NCBI RefSeq assembly: GCF_014805685.1
Contig: NC_060896.1
Location: forward strand, 3,972,389-4,036,388
Origin: Silurus meridionalis
Lineage: Eukaryota > Chordata > Actinopteri > Siluriformes > Siluridae
Reading direction: 5' to 3'
Length of the DNA stretch: 64,000 nucleotides
The notes beneath the pieces were generated by a model. It saw only the letters and a program-made list of their open reading frames with translations. It did not search any database and had not been told where the DNA came from. Below, in pieces: positions 63,130 through 64,000 of this stretch. Each line of letters begins with the position of its first letter. Position 1 is the first letter of the stretch. The translations under genes and the position numbers were made by a program.

Positions 63130-64000
63130 CGAAAGCTGCAACGTCAAAGCCAGTAGTGTTTAAAAGCAAGTGTTTAAAAGGCTGTGTTTAATAAAAGCGT
63201 TTACAGGCAATAGTATATAAAGGCACTGTTTAGAGGCAGTGTTGTTTAAAGACAAATGTAGTGTTTAGAGGCAGTGTTGTTTAAAGACAAACGTAGTGTT
63301 TAGAGGCAGTGTTGTTTAAAGACAAATGTAGTGTTTAGAGGCAGTGTTGTTTAAAGACAAACGTAGTGTTTAGAGGCAGTGTAGTTTAAAGACAAATGTA
63401 GTGTTTAGAGGCAGTTTTGTTTAAAGACAAATGTAGTGTTTAGAGGCAGTGCTGTTTAAAGACGAACGTAGTGTTTAGAGGCAGTGCTGTTTAAAGACAA
63501 ATGTAGTGTTTAGAGGCAGTTGTGTTTAAAGACAAATGTAGTGTTTAGAGGCAGTGCTGTTTAAAGATGAACGTAGTGTTTAGAGGCAGTGCTGTTTAAA
63601 GACAAATGTAGTGTTTAGAGGCAGTGTTGTTTAAAGACAAATGTAGTGTTTAGAGGCAGTGTTTACAAAAAGTGTTTAGAGACAGTGTTTAGAGGCAGCT
63701 GTTTAAAATAAGTGTTTAGAGACAGTGTTTTGAGGCAGCTTGTTTAATGGCAGTTTTTTAGAGCCAACTGTTTAAAAGCAGTGTTTAAAGGCATTGTTTT
63801 AATGCAGTGTTTAAATGCAATGTTTATATCCAGTGTTTAATGACAGTACTTGGAGGAAGTGTTTAAATACAGTGTTTAGAGGCAGCTGTTCAAAGGCAGT
63901 TGTGTAAAGATAGTGCTTTAATGGCAATTTTTAAGGCAGCTGTTTAAAATAAGTGTTTAAAGGCAGTGTTTAGAGGCAGCTGTTTAAAAGAAGTGTTTAA
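63130..64000. repeat. 35-bp minisatellite running off the right edge
   Basis: About twelve regular 35-bp units (agtgtttagaggcagtgttg, tttaaagacaaatgt) span 63,225-63,660. Looser units continue to the window end, so the array is truncated by the edge. Confidence 0.95.

Overview
This is vertebrate nuclear DNA, almost certainly from a teleost fish. Evidence: a spliced gene whose protein matches the vertebrate RhoG exchange factor ARHGEF26 (SGEF); very dense (CA)n, (TATC)n and (TC)n microsatellites; fish-type Tc1-like and hAT transposons; a tRNA-derived SINE; and pieces of L2-type LINEs. The repeat mix resembles otophysan (perhaps catfish) genomes, but that is only an impression. There is no bacterial, phage or organellar sequence.

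Layout. Positions 1 to about 10,340 hold the 5' half of arhgef26 on the minus strand. I infer a CpG-rich first exon and promoter (10,107 to about 10,340, with a CRE at 10,351). A large first coding exon follows (8,505-7,321, 395 codons), then a 49-nt exon (4,581-4,533) and a 146-nt exon (2,237-2,092). All junctions are in phase and give 460 residues of the N-terminal region. The DH, PH and SH3 domains must lie left of the window. The introns carry a 28-bp minisatellite with E-boxes, copies of Tc1-derived elements and long microsatellites. A SINE-like repeat and a transposon end are also present.

From 10.4 to 64 kb I find no convincing protein-coding gene. Contents: at least fifteen copies or pieces of one Tc1-derived family; one near-full-length but broken Tc1-like element with long inverted ends (40.9-42.96 kb), interrupted by a LINE end; a stack of three hAT elements nested inside an older repeat (44.58-46.2 kb); a tRNA-Glu-like SINE (20.4 kb) whose tRNA part can still fold; a decayed L2 reverse transcriptase (11.9 kb); and three copies of a low-complexity DNA-transposon-like repeat. 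Four separate minisatellite fields (15.3-18.4, 49.0-50.3, 55.8-58.2 and 61.2-64 kb) have different units and appear locally grown.

The only gene product seen is the regulatory N-terminus of Arhgef26. I did not find an undescribed molecular system. The most notable items are the nested hAT stack, the GATA-repeat arrays on both sides of the arhgef26 first exon, the predicted upstream mini-ORFs, the TTTC hairpin duplication, and the minisatellites that stay open in long frames. Repeat family names come from recognised sequence features, not database searches.
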